Source: Paraburkholderia sp. LEh10 (GTDB lineage Bacteria > Pseudomonadota > Gammaproteobacteria > Burkholderiales > Burkholderiaceae). Taken from it: a stretch of 64,000 nt of DNA. The stretch lies in NCBI RefSeq assembly GCF_017814945.1, contig NZ_JAGIPX010000037.1:22138-86137 (forward strand). Reading direction: 5' to 3'. Both the position numbers and the translations under genes were made by a program. The notes under the pieces are model-generated. The model worked only from the letters and a program-made list of their open reading frames with translations. It did not search any database and was not told where the DNA came from. Positions 17,841 to 27,419 of the stretch are shown here, piece by piece. How positions within the stretch are numbered: the first letter of the stretch is position 1; each line of letters begins with the position of its first letter.

Positions 17841-18989
17841 CTAGATCGCCGCGTAGACCGCATCGACGAGCGCACGCCGGCGCGGATTGGCGTCCATCTG
17901 ATCGCTCATCATGTTCATGACATAGCCAACCGAAACGTCGGCAGCCGGATCGGCAAAGCCGAAGGAACCACCCCAACCACCGTGACCGAACGCTTGCGGA
18001 TTGGGTCCCCAGCAGTCGTCGACGTTGCGCAGGAAGCCGGCCGCCCACGGGCGGCGAATACCTCGTACTTTGTCGATTCCGTCGATACGCACCTTCGACG
18101 CCTCCGCGACCGCAGATGACCCGGCAAGCGTCCGGCCATCTTTGCCCGGCTTCAGCAGCAGCCCGTACATCGACGCCAGCGCGCGCGCGTTCGAAAATGC
18201 GTTCATCGCGATAACGTCGGCGCGCTGGAACTCCAGCGTATCCGCTACCTCGCTCGTGAGTGGCGGGTTCTGCAGCCCGCGCTGCGCTTCGCTGAGCGAC
18301 GGAACCGCATTGCGAGAATCCATTTTTTTCTCGCTCAGCATGCTTGCCACACGGGGGCGGTCTTCCGGGAGTAGGCCCACGGAGATGTCGAGACCGAACG
18401 AGCCCTTCAGTTCCTCTGCGACGAATTGCTGAATCGATCGGCCTTCAATTCGCTTGAATAGCTCCGTCGCGATAATGCCGATCACGTTGCTATACCCCGA
18501 TGCGGTGCCGATCGGCCAAAGCGGTGTTTGCGCAGCAAGGCGCCGGGCAGACGGCTCACCCGCAAACATATCTTCCAGAGTCGCTGGCGTGTCGAAGCCG
18601 GTGATCCCGGACTGATGCGACAGCAGCATCCCGATCGTGAGTTCGCCCTTTCCGTTCGCCGCGAACTCGGGCCAATACTTGCTTATCTTGTCCTCGAATG
18701 AAGCCAGGCCGCGATCGATTAGCATAGCGAAGCACACACCGCCAAGTCCTTTTGACGTAGACCAGATGCAGGCAATGGTGTTCTGCTCCCACGGTACGGT
18801 CGCTGCAATATCCTTCCAGCCTCCCCACAGATCTGCAACCAATTCACCATGCACCGTAACCGCGAAACTCGCACCGACCTCCCCGAGGTCACGGAAATTC
18901 TTATGAAATGCTTCGCGCAGTCGCTCATGCTCCGGCGCACAGTAGCCGTGTACCACGATATCGCCGGACCTCACGGTTTGCGTAGACAT
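17841..18989 (-). CDS. Serine hydrolase of the beta-lactamase/EstB family
   Basis: A 382-residue beta-lactamase-fold (PF00144) protein. The nucleophile motif SxxK is S77-T-S-K80 in CIWSTSKGLGG. The YSN motif appears as SGYSNVIG, and the C-terminal part has FGHGGWGGSFGFADP. There is no signal peptide, so it is probably cytoplasmic. Such proteins in catabolic clusters act as carboxyl-esterases or lactonases rather than antibiotic-resistance enzymes. It is the first gene of a leftward unit whose promoter region carries the shared palindrome 89 bp upstream. Its substrate could be an ester or lactone pathway intermediate (inference). Confidence 0.88.
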   Translation of the reverse strand: MSTQTVRSGDIVVHGYCAPEHERLREAFHKNFRDLGEVGASFAVTVHGELVADLWGGWKDIAATVPWEQNTIACIWSTSKGLGGVCFAMLIDRGLASFEDKISKYWPEFAANGKGELTIGMLLSHQSGITGFDTPATLEDMFAGEPSARRLAAQTPLWPIGTASGYSNVIGIIATELFKRIEGRSIQQFVAEELKGSFGLDISVGLLPEDRPRVASMLSEKKMDSRNAVPSLSEAQRGLQNPPLTSEVADTLEFQRADVIAMNAFSNARALASMYGLLLKPGKDGRTLAGSSAVAEASKVRIDGIDKVRGIRRPWAAGFLRNVDDCWGPNPQAFGHGGWGGSFGFADPAADVSVGYVMNMMSDQMDANPRRRALVDAVYAAI

Positions 18990-19077
18990 AACCAGCTCTC
19001 CTCCTCAATTCAGCCGTAATTGGCGCAATTCGATGACATTTCGTCCGTGAATATTCCGGCCCTTCCACGTCATGGTC

Positions 19078-19095
19078 TTCGTCGAAAGAGACGAA
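19078..19095 (-). promoter_or_regulatory. Regulon palindrome, site 3 (serine hydrolase)
   Basis: Read toward the hydrolase, TTCGTC-TCTT-TCGACGAA, a near-perfect 18-bp palindrome. It is 89 bp before the start codon and pairs with an oppositely facing copy at 19273. Confidence 0.7.
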
Positions 19096-19272
19096 TTGCA
19101 TCAAATACGATTGACTCAGGGAGCTGTATCGCTTCCGTGGCTCTAGTCGATCAACAAGTGTCGCGTCAGAAATTTGCACAAACCGCCGCCGTTACCGAAC
19201 TCGCGGGATGGGCAGATACGTTGACTGTGAGGCGGCGGTAGCTCAAAGGTGTCGACGCACGCGGGTTTCCAA

Positions 19273-19290
19273 TTCGTCTTTTCCGACGAA
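19273..19290 (+). promoter_or_regulatory. Regulon palindrome, site 4 (TfdB-like monooxygenase)
   Basis: TTCGTC-TTTTCC-GACGAA, facing right, 142 bp before the monooxygenase start. About 18 bp further on is the block GGCGAGAT followed by ACAATGC, which is also found after site 6. Confidence 0.7.
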
Positions 19291-19431
19291 GACTGGGTAC
19301 AAAGGCGAGATCGACAATGCATCAGCATACGGAGTAGGGCGATATCACCTGCAGTGGCATGCCCGAGCGCGTTGGCTCCAACATAACGCCTTCCGTATTC
19401 CTCAAGGCGCGCGATCGCGCGCCTTGAGCCG

Positions 19432-21189
19432 ATGAACTGGGAATTGGAATCGGACATGATCGAAACCGACGTCTTGATAGTGGGAACAGGCCCTGCGGGA
19501 GCGGCTTCGTCGTTGTTTCTGTCGAAGCATGGCATCTCGAATACCGCAATTTCGCGGGGCCGGAGTACCGCGACTACGCCGCGCGCGCATATCACCAATC
19601 AGCGAACGATGGAGGCGCTGCGCGACGCGGGCCTCGAAAAGCAGTGCATGGCGCTTGCCAGCCCGGGAGCCGACATCGAGCACCACTTCTGGCTGCAAAG
19701 CCTCGGTGGCAAAGAGCTGGCACGTACCTACGCTTGGGGTAACGACCCGAGCCGCAAGAGCGACTACGAGTCGGCCAGTCCCTGTTCACTGGTCGACCTG
19801 CCTCAGACTCAGATGGAACCTATCCTGCTAACCGAGGCGGCGCGCCTCGGCTCGCAGATTCGATTCGACATGGAGTTGCTGTCGTTCGAGCAGGACGATG
19901 CAGGTGTCACCGCAACCATTCGCGATCTACTGACCAACGAGACCATTCAGATCCGCGCGAAATACATGATCGGAGCGGACGGTGCCCGCAGCCGGGTCGT
20001 CGAACAGCTCGGCATCCCGCTCGAGGGGCAGCACGGGCTCGGTAACATCTTCAACGTCCTGGTCGACGTCGATCTCAGCAACTATGTTGCCCATCGGCGC
20101 GGGATCTTCTATCAGATCATTCAGCCGGACGTGTCGACGTGGTCGCCCGTCGGGTTATTTCGCATGGTGCGGCCTTGGGATCAATGGATCGCAGTGCTCG
20201 TCGTCCCGGAAGCCGCGGGAACGCCCAAGCCGACGACGCAGGACTTCGAGAAGCGCATTCGTGAACTCGTCGGCGATCCCCATCTGGCGATGAATATCAT
20301 TTCGGCGTCGATGTGGACAATCAACGACGTCGTTGCCGCGCACTACGCTGTCGGCCGCGTCCTGTGCATGGGCGACGCGGTGCATCGCCATCCTCCCGCC
20401 AACGGATTGGGCTCGAACACCTGCATCCAGGACGCATTCAACTTGGCCTGGAAGCTGGCGCTCGTGCTGCAGGGCAAAGCGCACCCGACGCTGCTCGACA
20501 GCTTCAACGCCGAGCGTCAGCCGGTGGGCCACCAGATCGTCAAGCGTGCAAACAAGAGCATGATGCTCAATGCCACAGTGTGGGATCTGCTTGGGGCCGG
20601 AACGCGCGGCGACTCGACGGAGAGGCGGCTGCCCGCGGTCCAGACGCGCGAGGCGCGCGACGCGCTGCGGCGCGCACTTGATGCGATGAAGTACGAGCAG
20701 CACGCGCATGGCGTCGAGATGAATCGCCGCTATGCGTCCGGCGCGGTAGTCCGGGACGGCACGCCTGATCCCGGTTTCGAGCGGGATCCGGAGCTTTACT
20801 ATCAGCCGAGCACCCGCCCCGGCTCACCGCTCCCTCATGCGTGGCTTGGCACGCGTCTGCCTGAACCACGAATTTCGACACTGGACGTCGTAGGCAAGCA
20901 GCGTTTCGCGCTTCTCACCGGCCACGGCGGAGGACCATGGCGCGAAGCCGCCCGAGCGGTATCCGAGCGCACCGGTGTCGACATCAAGGTCGTCACGATC
21001 GGACCGTCGCTCGACTACGAGGATCTTTATGGCACCTGGCACTCCGTGTCGGAGATCGAGGAAGACGGTTGCATTCTTGTCCGGCCCGATCTCCATATCG
21101 GCTGGCGTTGCGCAACGCTGCCTGCCGAACCCCTGCAAGCCCTGGATAGCGCAATGACACAGATTCTCGGATTGACTCCAGCCCGGTAA
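19432..21189 (+). CDS. TfdB-like FAD-dependent aromatic monooxygenase
   Basis: A 585-residue group A flavoprotein hydroxylase. The FAD dinucleotide motif is GTGPAG (G18, G20, G23). RAHITNQRTMEALRD and the DG motif GADGARSRV follow. The second FAD motif is GDAVHRHPPANGLGSN, a hallmark of the 2,4-dichlorophenol 6-monooxygenase (TfdB) branch. The C-terminal 170 residues form the thioredoxin-like domain of that family. The enzyme would ortho-hydroxylate a phenol using NAD(P)H and O2 to make a catechol-type substrate for ring cleavage. An in-frame ATG at 19456 is an alternative start. It stands alone, converging on the CitE-like gene. The aromatic substrate cannot be read from the sequence. Confidence 0.9.
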   Translation: MNWELESDMIETDVLIVGTGPAGAASSLFLSKHGISNTAISRGRSTATTPRAHITNQRTMEALRDAGLEKQCMALASPGADIEHHFWLQSLGGKELARTYAWGNDPSRKSDYESASPCSLVDLPQTQMEPILLTEAARLGSQIRFDMELLSFEQDDAGVTATIRDLLTNETIQIRAKYMIGADGARSRVVEQLGIPLEGQHGLGNIFNVLVDVDLSNYVAHRRGIFYQIIQPDVSTWSPVGLFRMVRPWDQWIAVLVVPEAAGTPKPTTQDFEKRIRELVGDPHLAMNIISASMWTINDVVAAHYAVGRVLCMGDAVHRHPPANGLGSNTCIQDAFNLAWKLALVLQGKAHPTLLDSFNAERQPVGHQIVKRANKSMMLNATVWDLLGAGTRGDSTERRLPAVQTREARDALRRALDAMKYEQHAHGVEMNRRYASGAVVRDGTPDPGFERDPELYYQPSTRPGSPLPHAWLGTRLPEPRISTLDVVGKQRFALLTGHGGGPWREAARAVSERTGVDIKVVTIGPSLDYEDLYGTWHSVSEIEEDGCILVRPDLHIGWRCATLPAEPLQALDSAMTQILGLTPAR

Positions 21190-21374
21190 TGTCACAAACG
21201 GCTGTCGATGGCCGCTGCCGAGAGCCCAGGTACACGCGACCGGTTCTCGGCGGCGGTCTTTGGCGTTTGTCATGAGTTTCGAATTCGAGCTCGAATCGTG
21301 CACGAGTCGCTGGCGTGCGAAGGAATACGGGCGTCGGCGCGAATACTCCAGACGCCCGATCGGCTGCTCGGCTA

Positions 21375-22253
21375 TTACCCGGCCGTGTCCCTAGCGCCGA
21401 TGGCTTCGGCGACTTGCACGAGATATCGTGCGTCGTCGTAGTGCAGTCGTTCGACGTAGCGGCCATCGACGTCCACGAGCCCCTTTCCTGCGTTCTCCGG
21501 CTTATCGAACGCCGCGATGATGGCGCGCGCCCATGCGACCGCCGCCGGATTGGGCGTAAATGCCCGATTGGCGATCTCGATCTGGTTCGGATGGATGAGA
21601 GTCTTGCCGTCGAATCCGAGGCTCGCGCCCTCCGCACATTGCGTCGCCAGCCCTTCGGGATTCGCGGCGTCGAAGAATACACCGTCCAAGATCCCGAGCC
21701 CGAAAGCACGTGCAGCCATCACGCTCAACGACAGCGCCGTTTGCAACCCCGGGCGCGCGACGCCTTGACCGCACCGCATCTCCTTGGCAAGGTCGCTCGA
21801 CCCGATGACCCAAGCCTCGACGCCAGCCTCCGCCCCTGCCATACCGATCTCGTTCAGCTTGAGCATTGCCGCACACGTCTCCATCATGATCCACATCGGC
21901 ACGTCACCGTGCATGTCCGCACGAGCCACCGCGAGGTCGCTCGCCGCAGAGATCTTTGGAACGAGTATGGCATCGGGCTTCGCCTGCGCTGCGGCGGCCA
22001 CATCCTCCCGGCCCCACGGCGTGCTCAAGGCGTTCACCCGGATCACGACTTCTCGCGATGCGAAGCGTCTGTCGCGAGCCGCTTCGACAGCTGCGGCGCG
22101 AGCTTGAAGTTTTTCATTGGGTCCGACGGAGTCCTCCAGGTCCAGGACGACGACATCGCAGCGCGCGGAACATGCTTTCTCCATTGCGCGAGCATTCTGC
22201 GCCGGCACATACAGGGCACTGCGTCTAGGGCGTACAGGGGGGGAGATGGTCAT
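21375..22253 (-). CDS. CitE/HpcH-family CoA ester lyase
   Basis: A 292-residue HpcH/HpaI aldolase (PF03328) of the CitE-like group. The start at 22253 (MTISPPVRPRRSALYVPAQN) fits the family; an ATG at 22289 is possible. RSALYVP, VVLDLEDSV (metal and CoA site), VRVNALSTPWGR and GKTLIHPNQIEIANR are conserved family blocks. Such lyases split malyl- or citramalyl-CoA-like thioesters into acetyl-CoA plus a 2-oxoacid. The gene follows the FAH-family hydrolase by 72 bp on the same strand, so the two are probably co-transcribed. Together they would process the products of ring cleavage. Confidence 0.9.
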   Translation of the reverse strand: MTISPPVRPRRSALYVPAQNARAMEKACSARCDVVVLDLEDSVGPNEKLQARAAAVEAARDRRFASREVVIRVNALSTPWGREDVAAAAQAKPDAILVPKISAASDLAVARADMHGDVPMWIMMETCAAMLKLNEIGMAGAEAGVEAWVIGSSDLAKEMRCGQGVARPGLQTALSLSVMAARAFGLGILDGVFFDAANPEGLATQCAEGASLGFDGKTLIHPNQIEIANRAFTPNPAAVAWARAIIAAFDKPENAGKGLVDVDGRYVERLHYDDARYLVQVAEAIGARDTAG

Positions 22254-22325
22254 ACGGCATCCCTTTCTCAAGGTTACTGTCCTTTTCATGATTGAGCACC
22301 TTCGCAGGACACTCTCGCTACGAGC

Positions 22326-23186
22326 TCAGATCTCGTTCTCGAAAACCGCCTCGATCGCGCCGAGTTCGTCGATCTCGCAGCGCACTCGGTCACCCGCCTC
22401 GAGGAACACAGGCGGCTTCATCGCCGCGCCAATACCTCCGGGCGTTCCGCTGAAAACGATGTCGCCGGGTTCGAGCGTCATCGCTTGCGACAGATACGCG
22501 ACCTGATCGAAAACGTCGAAAATGAGTTCGCGCGTGTTCGAATTCTGTCGGACCTCATCGTTGACGATCGAGCGAATACCAAGGCGATGTGGATCCCCAA
22601 TTTCGTCTGCTGTCGTGATCCAGGGGCCAAACGGCCCGTGCGAATCGAAAGACTTGCCGAGCACCCATTGCGGAGTCCGCATCTGCCAGTCGCGGGCAGT
22701 GACGTCATTGCCCACGCAGTAGCCGAAGACATGGTCGGGCGCGTTCGCTTTGGAGACGTGACGGCCGCGCTTGCCTATGACGAAAACCAGCTCGACCTCG
22801 TAGTCCACCGACGTCGAAGTCTTTGGAATCTGGATTGGCGCGAACGGCGGATGCACAGTATTGGGCTGTTTGCAGAACCAGACCTGATGCTTTGGAATCT
22901 CGAGGCCTGCTTCTGCGACGTGATCTGCGTAGTTCAGCCCCATCGCCATGATCTTGCCGGGCCGCGCGATCGGGGGAAGCAGATGAACCTGCTCGAGCGC
23001 AATGGTATGTTCGGCCTTTTCGACGACCCGCTGAACCTCCGCACAAGCGTCGCTCCATGTATCGATCAGATCGATCATGGTTGAAGCAAGACGCGGGAGT
23101 GCGTGCTGGATACGGACGATTTTCGTGCCGTCCACGACGCCGATTTCTGGGAAGCCGCCGTGGACGCTGAATGTGACAAGTTTCAT
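22326..23186 (-). CDS. Fumarylacetoacetate hydrolase family protein
   Basis: A 286-residue FAH-family (PF01557) enzyme. The start at 23186 (MKLVTFSVHGGFPEIGVVDG) is the normal N-terminus. The C-terminal catalytic domain begins around PGKIMAMGLNYADHVAEAG and has DYEVELVFVIGKRG (metal-binding acidic residues), GYCVGNDVTARDWQ and PGDIVFSGTPGGIG. Members are acylpyruvate hydrolases, 2-oxo-hept-3-ene-1,7-dioate isomerases or related enzymes acting on ring-cleavage products. It heads a two-gene unit with the CitE-like lyase. The shared palindrome lies 216 bp upstream. Confidence 0.92.
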   Translation of the reverse strand: MKLVTFSVHGGFPEIGVVDGTKIVRIQHALPRLASTMIDLIDTWSDACAEVQRVVEKAEHTIALEQVHLLPPIARPGKIMAMGLNYADHVAEAGLEIPKHQVWFCKQPNTVHPPFAPIQIPKTSTSVDYEVELVFVIGKRGRHVSKANAPDHVFGYCVGNDVTARDWQMRTPQWVLGKSFDSHGPFGPWITTADEIGDPHRLGIRSIVNDEVRQNSNTRELIFDVFDQVAYLSQAMTLEPGDIVFSGTPGGIGAAMKPPVFLEAGDRVRCEIDELGAIEAVFENEI

Positions 23187-23401
23187 ACGTGAGATGTGCA
23201 GTGAAGGGTGTTGACCAGTCGAAACACGCCAAATCAAATCACCAACCCGGATGTACTCACGTTTGCCGGCATTTCCGCGAGGGATGCGACGAGCCGAGAC
23301 ACATGTTCATTCCGGCAACTCGGTCAGTTCATCGTCAGATCGGTGCAGCTCGGCGATATTCCGCTCTTGGAAGTATTGTTTCCGTCGTCCGCACGACGGT
23401 C

Positions 23402-23419
23402 TTCGTCGAAAGAGACGAA
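23402..23419 (-). promoter_or_regulatory. Regulon palindrome, site 5 (FAH-CitE operon)
   Basis: The 18-bp core is identical to site 3 (TTCGTC-TCTT-TCGACGAA read leftward), 216 bp before the FAH start. The match to site 3 extends outward to about 24 bp. Confidence 0.7.
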
Positions 23420-23510
23420 TTGCGCGCCTAGACCGTCGTCGGCAAAGGTCGATCAATTTCCTCGAATCGATCTCGTCAAAATGCATGACCCGATGCCTCT
23501 TCAAGCGTAA

Positions 23511-23528
23511 TTCGTCTCTTCCGACGAA
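23511..23528 (+). promoter_or_regulatory. Regulon palindrome, site 6 (acyl-CoA ligase)
   Basis: TTCGTC-TCTTCC-GACGAA facing right, 141 bp before the ligase ATG. It is followed, as at site 4, by AAGGCGAGAT and ACAATGC. Confidence 0.7.
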
Positions 23529-23668
23529 GACCCTCGAAAAGGCGAGATAAACAATGCGACACGGTACGAAGGCTGGGGGAGTTCACGACACATCCAGTCC
23601 GTATATGACTTGCGAGACGAGCATCGCGGTGCCGTCTCGCGGCCCGCCGCCTCTTGTTTGGACCAGAC

Positions 23669-25270
23669 ATGACATCTGACCAGAATCTCGCCGATATCGG
23701 CTCGATGACAACACTCGCCGAAGTTGCGCGGCGCCATGCACTCGCTCGACCGGAATCGGTCGCATTCTCCTTCGAAGGCCGTGAAACGACATTCGCGCTG
23801 TTCGATCAGCGCTCGAACCAGGTCGCACATACGCTAGTCGCCGCAGGCGTCGCCCCCGGCCACCGGGTGGCATATCTGGGCAAGAACAGTGACCGCTACT
23901 TCGAGATCTTCTTCGGCGCGGCCAAAGCCGGCGTCGTGATGACGCCGATCGGCTGGCGGTTGGCTCCGGCCGAAGCCGCCGCGATCCTCGAGGATTGCGG
24001 TGCCCACGTGGTCTTCGTCGGCCCCGACGCGGCGAGCCAGGCCGATACGGCGCTGGCCACCATGGCCGATCGGCCGTCGGTGATCGCGATCGACGGCGCA
24101 TCGATCTACGGCGCGACGTCGTTCGACATGTGGCTCGCAGACGCGCCGAAGGACGCTCCGCCAGTCGAGATTCATCCAAGCACGGTTGCGCTGCAGGTTT
24201 ACACCTCAGGCACCACTGGTCGTCCGAAGGGCGTGATGTTGACACACGAGAACCTGCTGGCCAAGCATCGCGAACTGACGCTGGCGCAAATGGACTGGTA
24301 CCGATGGACACCCGACGACGTCAGCCTCGTCGCGATGCCGGTCGCGCATGTCGGCGGCAGCCTGTGGGGGATCGCCGGACTGCTACACGGCGCCAAGGGC
24401 GTGATTGCGCGCGAATTCGATCCACTCACGGTGCTCGATTTCATCGAACGCGATCGCATCTCGAAGATGTTCATGGTCCCATCTGCGCTGCAGATCGTCG
24501 TACGTCAGCCACGCAGTCGCGAAGTAGACTTCGGGCGGCTGAAGTACATCCTCTACGGTGCGTCGCCTATCCCAGTCGATCTGCTGCGCGAATGCATGGA
24601 CGTGTTCGGCTGCGGATTCTGTCAGCAGTACGGTATGACAGAAACTGCCGGCGCGATCGCCTACCTGCCGCCGGAAGATCACGATCCGAACGGCAATCCG
24701 AGGATGCGGGCTGCGGGCCTGCCGATGCCGGGAGTCGAAATCAGGATTATCGATTCGCTCGGCAATGCCGTCCCTGCGCACACGGTCGGTGAAATCGTGA
24801 CACGGTCGAGCGGCAATATGACTGGCTACTGGCGCATGCCTGAAGCGACGTCGTCGACTGTGAATCCGGACGGTTGGCTGCGTACCGGCGACGCTGGCTA
24901 CCTGGATGAAAACGGCTACCTCTACATCCACGATCGCGTGAAGGACATGATCATTTCGGGTGCGGAAAACATCTATCCCGCCGAAGTCGAGAACGCAATC
25001 TACGGCCATCCCTCGGTCGCGGAGGTGGCCGTGATCGGAGTGCCCGACGAGAAATGGGGTGAGGCCGTCAAAGCAGTGATCGTGGTCAATCCCGGCGCTA
25101 TCGCAAATATCGAAGACATCCTTGCGTTCGCGCGCGCCAGGATCGCCGGCTTCAAGGTTCCCAAGAGCATCGACTTCGTCGAAGCGCTCCCGAGAAATGC
25201 GTCCGGCAAGATCCTGCGACGTCAGCTGCAGGAGCCCTACTGGGCGGGGCGTACGCGCAAGGTGAATTGA
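23669..25270 (+). CDS. Long-chain/aryl acyl-CoA synthetase (AMP-binding)
   Basis: A 533-residue adenylate-forming ligase of normal length. The ATP motif is YTSGTTGRPKGVMLTH, the A5 motif is QQYGMTETAG, and A7/A8 read GWLRTGDAGYLDENGYLYI and KDMIISGAENIYPAEVE. The catalytic lysine is in NASGKILRR near the C-terminus. It activates a carboxylic acid to its CoA thioester through an acyl-adenylate, the entry step for the beta-oxidation block. An ATG at 23669 was preferred over a TTG five codons earlier. It is the intact counterpart of the pseudogene at 4908-5637. Transcription starts from a divergent region with one palindrome facing each way. Confidence 0.94.
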   Translation: MTSDQNLADIGSMTTLAEVARRHALARPESVAFSFEGRETTFALFDQRSNQVAHTLVAAGVAPGHRVAYLGKNSDRYFEIFFGAAKAGVVMTPIGWRLAPAEAAAILEDCGAHVVFVGPDAASQADTALATMADRPSVIAIDGASIYGATSFDMWLADAPKDAPPVEIHPSTVALQVYTSGTTGRPKGVMLTHENLLAKHRELTLAQMDWYRWTPDDVSLVAMPVAHVGGSLWGIAGLLHGAKGVIAREFDPLTVLDFIERDRISKMFMVPSALQIVVRQPRSREVDFGRLKYILYGASPIPVDLLRECMDVFGCGFCQQYGMTETAGAIAYLPPEDHDPNGNPRMRAAGLPMPGVEIRIIDSLGNAVPAHTVGEIVTRSSGNMTGYWRMPEATSSTVNPDGWLRTGDAGYLDENGYLYIHDRVKDMIISGAENIYPAEVENAIYGHPSVAEVAVIGVPDEKWGEAVKAVIVVNPGAIANIEDILAFARARIAGFKVPKSIDFVEALPRNASGKILRRQLQEPYWAGRTRKVN

Positions 25271-25493
25271 TTGACGCCTCGGCACACGCGCGGTCACGGC
25301 ACCTGCGGGTACGGATGACCGCGAACTGCGTTGAGATGCGCGATGTCCAGGTACCATACATGCATACATGCGCACGCGGAGCTGCGCAACAATTTTGACG
25401 GGGAACCGCCCGTGCCGATGCGACGGAGCGGTTCCTTAGCGACCGCGAGCGGCGGCCAGTACTGCGCCATGCCCGTGCGGGCATCGCCCACCC

Positions 25494-26381
25494 TCATCCG
25501 GTATATGACTGAGCGATCATCTCATGTCCCCAAATGTCGCCCACAAGGTTGTATTCCGACTGGTGATTCGGCGGTGCACCACCGTATCCGTATTCACAGA
25601 ACCATCCAGACGGCGTTTGCATGTAGAACGAGAACATGCTGTCGTTCGCGTGCCGACCGGGCGCCATGAGAACCGGCACGCCGTTGCGCCGCGCCAGATC
25701 GTACGCGAGGCCGACATCGTCGAGATTGTCGACCTCCACCATCAGATGGTGAATGCGCTTCGGGAGCGGGCCCACCCCGAAGCCGATCGTGTGATCCCGC
25801 TCGCAGCAGTGCATGAAAATCGGCTCGCGCCGCTCGCCGCCGGCATCGAAGCGGACCTCGACCGTGCCGCGCATCCCGAGCACCTGCCGATAAAAACGGT
25901 AGGTTTCCTCAACACCCGCGTCGCGAATCACGATATGTCCGAGTCCAGCGCGTCCCGTCACAAATTTGCCGTGCATGCCTCGCCCCGGCCGATAAGGCTG
26001 GTGGCGATCGACTAGCGGGCCGTGAAAAATTTCTATCGGAAGTCCCCCCGGGTCAGAAAGCCGGAGGAGCTCCAGCACGCAGCGCTTTTCCGCCTCGGCC
26101 GCCGAGGCCACCTTGAAGAGCACGCCACATTCCTCGAGGTGACGCTGCATCATGCGGAACTCTTCGGGTCCTGCCACGCGATATCCTGCAAACAACACGT
26201 CGTCTTCGTCACTCTGCTCGACGAGAATCCGATGATGCCAGTAGTCCATGCGTAGGCTGAGCGCACCGTCGCTGTCAGCCCACTCCATCCCCAAGATCTC
26301 GGTGGCATAAAAGCGCCATGCATCTAGATCCCGGATGCCGATACCGAGGTAACCCAGTTCGGTCACGCCTATACTGTTCAT
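25494..26381 (-). CDS. Type I extradiol ring-cleavage dioxygenase (VOC fold)
   Basis: A 295-residue two-domain vicinal-oxygen-chelate dioxygenase like BphC/HsaC/TesB. The start at 26381 (MNSIGVTELGYLGIGIRDLD) matches the family and has a GGGAG site. The iron ligands of the C-terminal domain are visible: H149 in GLGHIVI, H212 in IHHLMVEV and E263 in FCEYGYG. It would cleave a catechol next to the hydroxylated carbons using Fe(II) and O2 (meta-cleavage). It is downstream of an SDR in a two-gene leftward unit. The family includes biphenyl- and steroid-ring enzymes; substrate preference is not readable here. Confidence 0.92.
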   Translation of the reverse strand: MNSIGVTELGYLGIGIRDLDAWRFYATEILGMEWADSDGALSLRMDYWHHRILVEQSDEDDVLFAGYRVAGPEEFRMMQRHLEECGVLFKVASAAEAEKRCVLELLRLSDPGGLPIEIFHGPLVDRHQPYRPGRGMHGKFVTGRAGLGHIVIRDAGVEETYRFYRQVLGMRGTVEVRFDAGGERREPIFMHCCERDHTIGFGVGPLPKRIHHLMVEVDNLDDVGLAYDLARRNGVPVLMAPGRHANDSMFSFYMQTPSGWFCEYGYGGAPPNHQSEYNLVGDIWGHEMIAQSYTG

Positions 26382-26442
26382 TGAGTAAATCTCCCGTTTC
26401 GTTACTTCCGCTAAGCCGGAAACGACCGCCGTTCCCGGCCCC

Positions 26443-27228
26443 CTACTTCGCGGACCATCCGCCGTCGACAGGCACCAAGTGACCGGTGATCGCTGCCGAT
26501 TCGTCCGAACAGAGAAATACGAATACCTCCGCGCATTCCTCGGGCGTGACGGCCCGGCCGATCGGATGAACCGACGCGGCAAGCTCATCGAACGCTTCGT
26601 GCGTGAATCGCTTCTGCGCCTGTTCCGTGTACGTTGCGCCAGGAGCGATCACGTTTACTCGAATGTTGTCGGACGCATACTGAATCGCGGCCTTGCGCGT
26701 CAGGTGAACAACGCCCGCCTTAGCGGCGTGATAGGCAGCGGAAACCGCATCGGAAACACGCACACCCGCCATTGACGACGTGTTGCAGACCACCCCGCCC
26801 CGCTGACGAAGCATGACCGCGATCTCCTGTTTCATGCTGAGAAACGTGGTGACGAGATTGCGATTGATCGTCTCGTCGAACGCATCGGTCGATGTTTCAT
26901 GCAGCTTGCCGAGCGGGGCGTCCGATGGCGCGATGTTGCCGACGTTGTTGACGGCGACGTCAAGGCGGCCGTGCGTTTCGACGATGCGCGCGATCACGTC
27001 GCCGATCTGCTGTTCGTCGCGGCTGTCGCATTGCATGAACGTCGCATCGTGGCCCTGCTCGCGCAGCTCGCGCTCCAGCGGTGGACCGTCTTGGGCCGTC
27101 GATCCGGTAAAGACGACAGAGGCGCCTTCCCTCAGGAAAGCAAGTACGACCGCTTTCCCAATGCCCTTTGTTCCCCCTGTCACCAGGGCGATCTTCGATT
27201 GAAGCCGAGGCTTTCGTGTGCTCGTCAT
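26443..27228 (-). CDS. Short-chain dehydrogenase/reductase (1)
   Basis: A 261-residue classical SDR. The NAD(P)-binding motif is TGGTKGIG, the structural motif is NNVG, and the active site is the serine in NTSSMAGV with YHAAK. It oxidises or reduces a hydroxyl/keto group, probably on a ring substrate. It is first in a unit with the extradiol dioxygenase, 61 bp away. An inverted repeat with GACGAAAC and GTTTCGTC arms lies about 140 bp upstream, different in polarity from the main regulon palindrome. Confidence 0.92.
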   Translation of the reverse strand: MTSTRKPRLQSKIALVTGGTKGIGKAVVLAFLREGASVVFTGSTAQDGPPLERELREQGHDATFMQCDSRDEQQIGDVIARIVETHGRLDVAVNNVGNIAPSDAPLGKLHETSTDAFDETINRNLVTTFLSMKQEIAVMLRQRGGVVCNTSSMAGVRVSDAVSAAYHAAKAGVVHLTRKAAIQYASDNIRVNVIAPGATYTEQAQKRFTHEAFDELAASVHPIGRAVTPEECAEVFVFLCSDESAAITGHLVPVDGGWSAK

Positions 27229-27365
27229 GATCTTGTACGTGATTCCAGAAAATACGACATTGCAAAGGCTCGGGCCGCAGTGGCGTGGCTCGACGCCGTG
27301 CCGACGGAATCGGCCGCGCCTTTATCGCCACTGCTCCGAGTTCCGTGTTTTCCGCGCTGTTCGAT

Positions 27366-27385
27366 GACGAAACATCCGTTTCGTC
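27366..27385. promoter_or_regulatory. GACGAAAC...GTTTCGTC palindrome upstream of SDR/dioxygenase unit
   Basis: Perfect 8-bp arms around ATCC. The half-sites are arranged in the opposite order to the TCGTC-N6-GACGA element, so it is probably a different operator. It lies 138 bp before the SDR start. Confidence 0.45.
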
Positions 27386-27419
27386 GTGCGCGAAATTTAA
27401 TTCGAATTGATGTACGCAC

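Noticed and set aside
19456..19475. A GAAACCGACG string near the start of the monooxygenase gene as a twelfth regulon site
   Set aside because: It lies inside the coding sequence and lacks the left half-site TCGTC.
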